From Phoebastria nigripes (lineage: Eukaryota > Chordata > Aves > Procellariiformes > Diomedeidae): a stretch of 64,000 nucleotides of DNA. The notes below the pieces were generated by a model, which saw nothing but the letters and a program-made list of their open reading frames with translations, was not told where the DNA came from and made no database searches. The position numbers and the translations under genes were made by a program. The stretch is taken from positions 50,301-114,300 of the forward strand of contig JAYKAV010003440.1 of the NCBI GenBank assembly GCA_035582835.1, given 5' to 3'. This document shows, piece after piece, positions 63,487-64,000 of this stretch. The first letter of the stretch is position 1; the number at the start of each line of letters is the position of its first letter.

Positions 63487-64000
63487 TGGACAAAGACATG
63501 GGTTAAAAACTGGCTGGGCGGCCGGGCCCAGAGAGTTGTGGTGAATGGAGCGAAGTCCACTTGGCGGCCGGTCATGAGCGGTGTCCCCCAGGGCTCTGTT
63601 TTGGGGCCGGTCTTGTTCAATATCTTTATTAACGATCTGGACGAGGGGATTGAGTGCTCCCTCAGTAAGTTTGCAGACGACACCAAGCTGGGCGGCAGTG
63701 TCGATCTGCTCGAGGGTAGGAAGGCTCTGCAGAGGGACCTGGACAGGCTGGATCAATGGGCTGAAGCCAACTGCATGAGATTCAACAAGGCCAAGTGCCG
63801 GGTCCTGCACTTCGGCCACAACAACCCCATGCAACGCTACAGGCTGGGGAAAGAGTGGCTGGAAAGCTGCCTGGCGGAAAAGGACCTGGGGGTGCTGGTT
63901 GACAGCNGGCTGAACGTGAGCCGGCAGTGTGCCCAGGTGGCCAAGAAGGCCAACGGCATCCTGGCCTGTATCAGAAATAGTGTGGCCAGCAGGAGTAGGG
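63487..64000 (+). mobile_element. CR1 LINE, young, 5'-truncated, cut by window end
   Basis: This is a plus-strand CR1, so antisense to NAALADL2. Homology starts in RT at about '[20 protein letters not shown]' and proceeds through the [17 protein letters not shown] block, the catalytic FADDTKLGG box, [15 protein letters not shown], and [19 protein letters not shown], where the window ends. The frame from about 63499 is open except for one N (63906). It reaches further 5' than the other two young copies. The 3' UTR and tail must lie beyond 64000. Confidence 0.93.

Larger units (their letters stand above)
54903..64000 (-). other. NAALADL2: NAALADL2 upstream intron (partial; 3' part only)
   Basis: The intron ends in a good acceptor next to the 54783-54902 exon. 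I looked on the minus strand for the preceding exon (the stalk region before the PA domain) and did not recognise it. From 54903 to about 63330 I see AT-rich unique sequence with small poly-A and poly-T runs and short chance ORFs. The right end is occupied by a possible LTR fragment and a young CR1 in antisense orientation to the gene. Confidence 0.7.

Noticed and set aside
1..64000. CRISPR array, operon, phage or defence system
   Set aside because: No spaced direct repeats, no closely packed ORFs and no bacterial-type genes; the window is vertebrate intronic DNA.

Overview
The window looks like avian nuclear DNA. It is AT-rich and almost entirely intronic. Its dispersed repeats are CR1 non-LTR retrotransposons: 5'-truncated copies whose 3' ends carry the ATTCTATGATTCTA-type tail. 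There is one avian-ERV-like LTR, and I saw no Alu, L1 or MIR-type sequence. I cannot name the species. The young, nearly intact CR1 copies suggest a lineage with fairly recent CR1 activity. The sequence is a draft: it has a 70-N gap and several dozen isolated N calls.

The only host gene I can support is NAALADL2 (N-acetylated alpha-linked acidic dipeptidase-like 2), read on the minus strand. Two consecutive coding exons are visible. One lies at 54783-54902 (120 bp, phase 0 to phase 0) and the next at 21859-22009 (151 bp, phase 0 to phase 1). A GT-AG intron of about 32.8 kb separates them. Joined in frame they encode about 90 residues of the protease-associated (PA) region of this PSMA/transferrin-receptor-like ectodomain. 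The neighbouring exons were not found, so both outer introns probably run past the window edges.

Layout: 1-21858 is the 3'-ward intron. It holds an old CR1 3' scrap (8141-8310), a young CR1 on the minus strand (9606-10571), an old internally deleted CR1 on the plus strand (12366-13576), an LTR-like element (18023 to about 18415), and an unexplained exon-like ORF near the left end (457-651, minus). 22010-54782 is the large central intron. It contains the assembly gap, G/T-rich and A-rich simple tracts, a local CpG-enriched GC-rich patch (32940-33430), a small hairpin (34014-34069), a second young CR1 (45019-45799, minus), compound microsatellites, and stretches that look like conserved non-coding sequence. 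54903-64000 is the 5'-ward intron and ends in a third young CR1 (63487 to the window edge, plus), which follows a possible LTR fragment.

I see no operon, CRISPR array, phage, tRNA or rRNA gene, and no convincing new biological system. The leads most worth checking are the unexplained exon-like ORF at 457-651, the CpG-rich promoter-like patch at about 33 kb, and the duplicated CR1 5' junction at 10565-10616.
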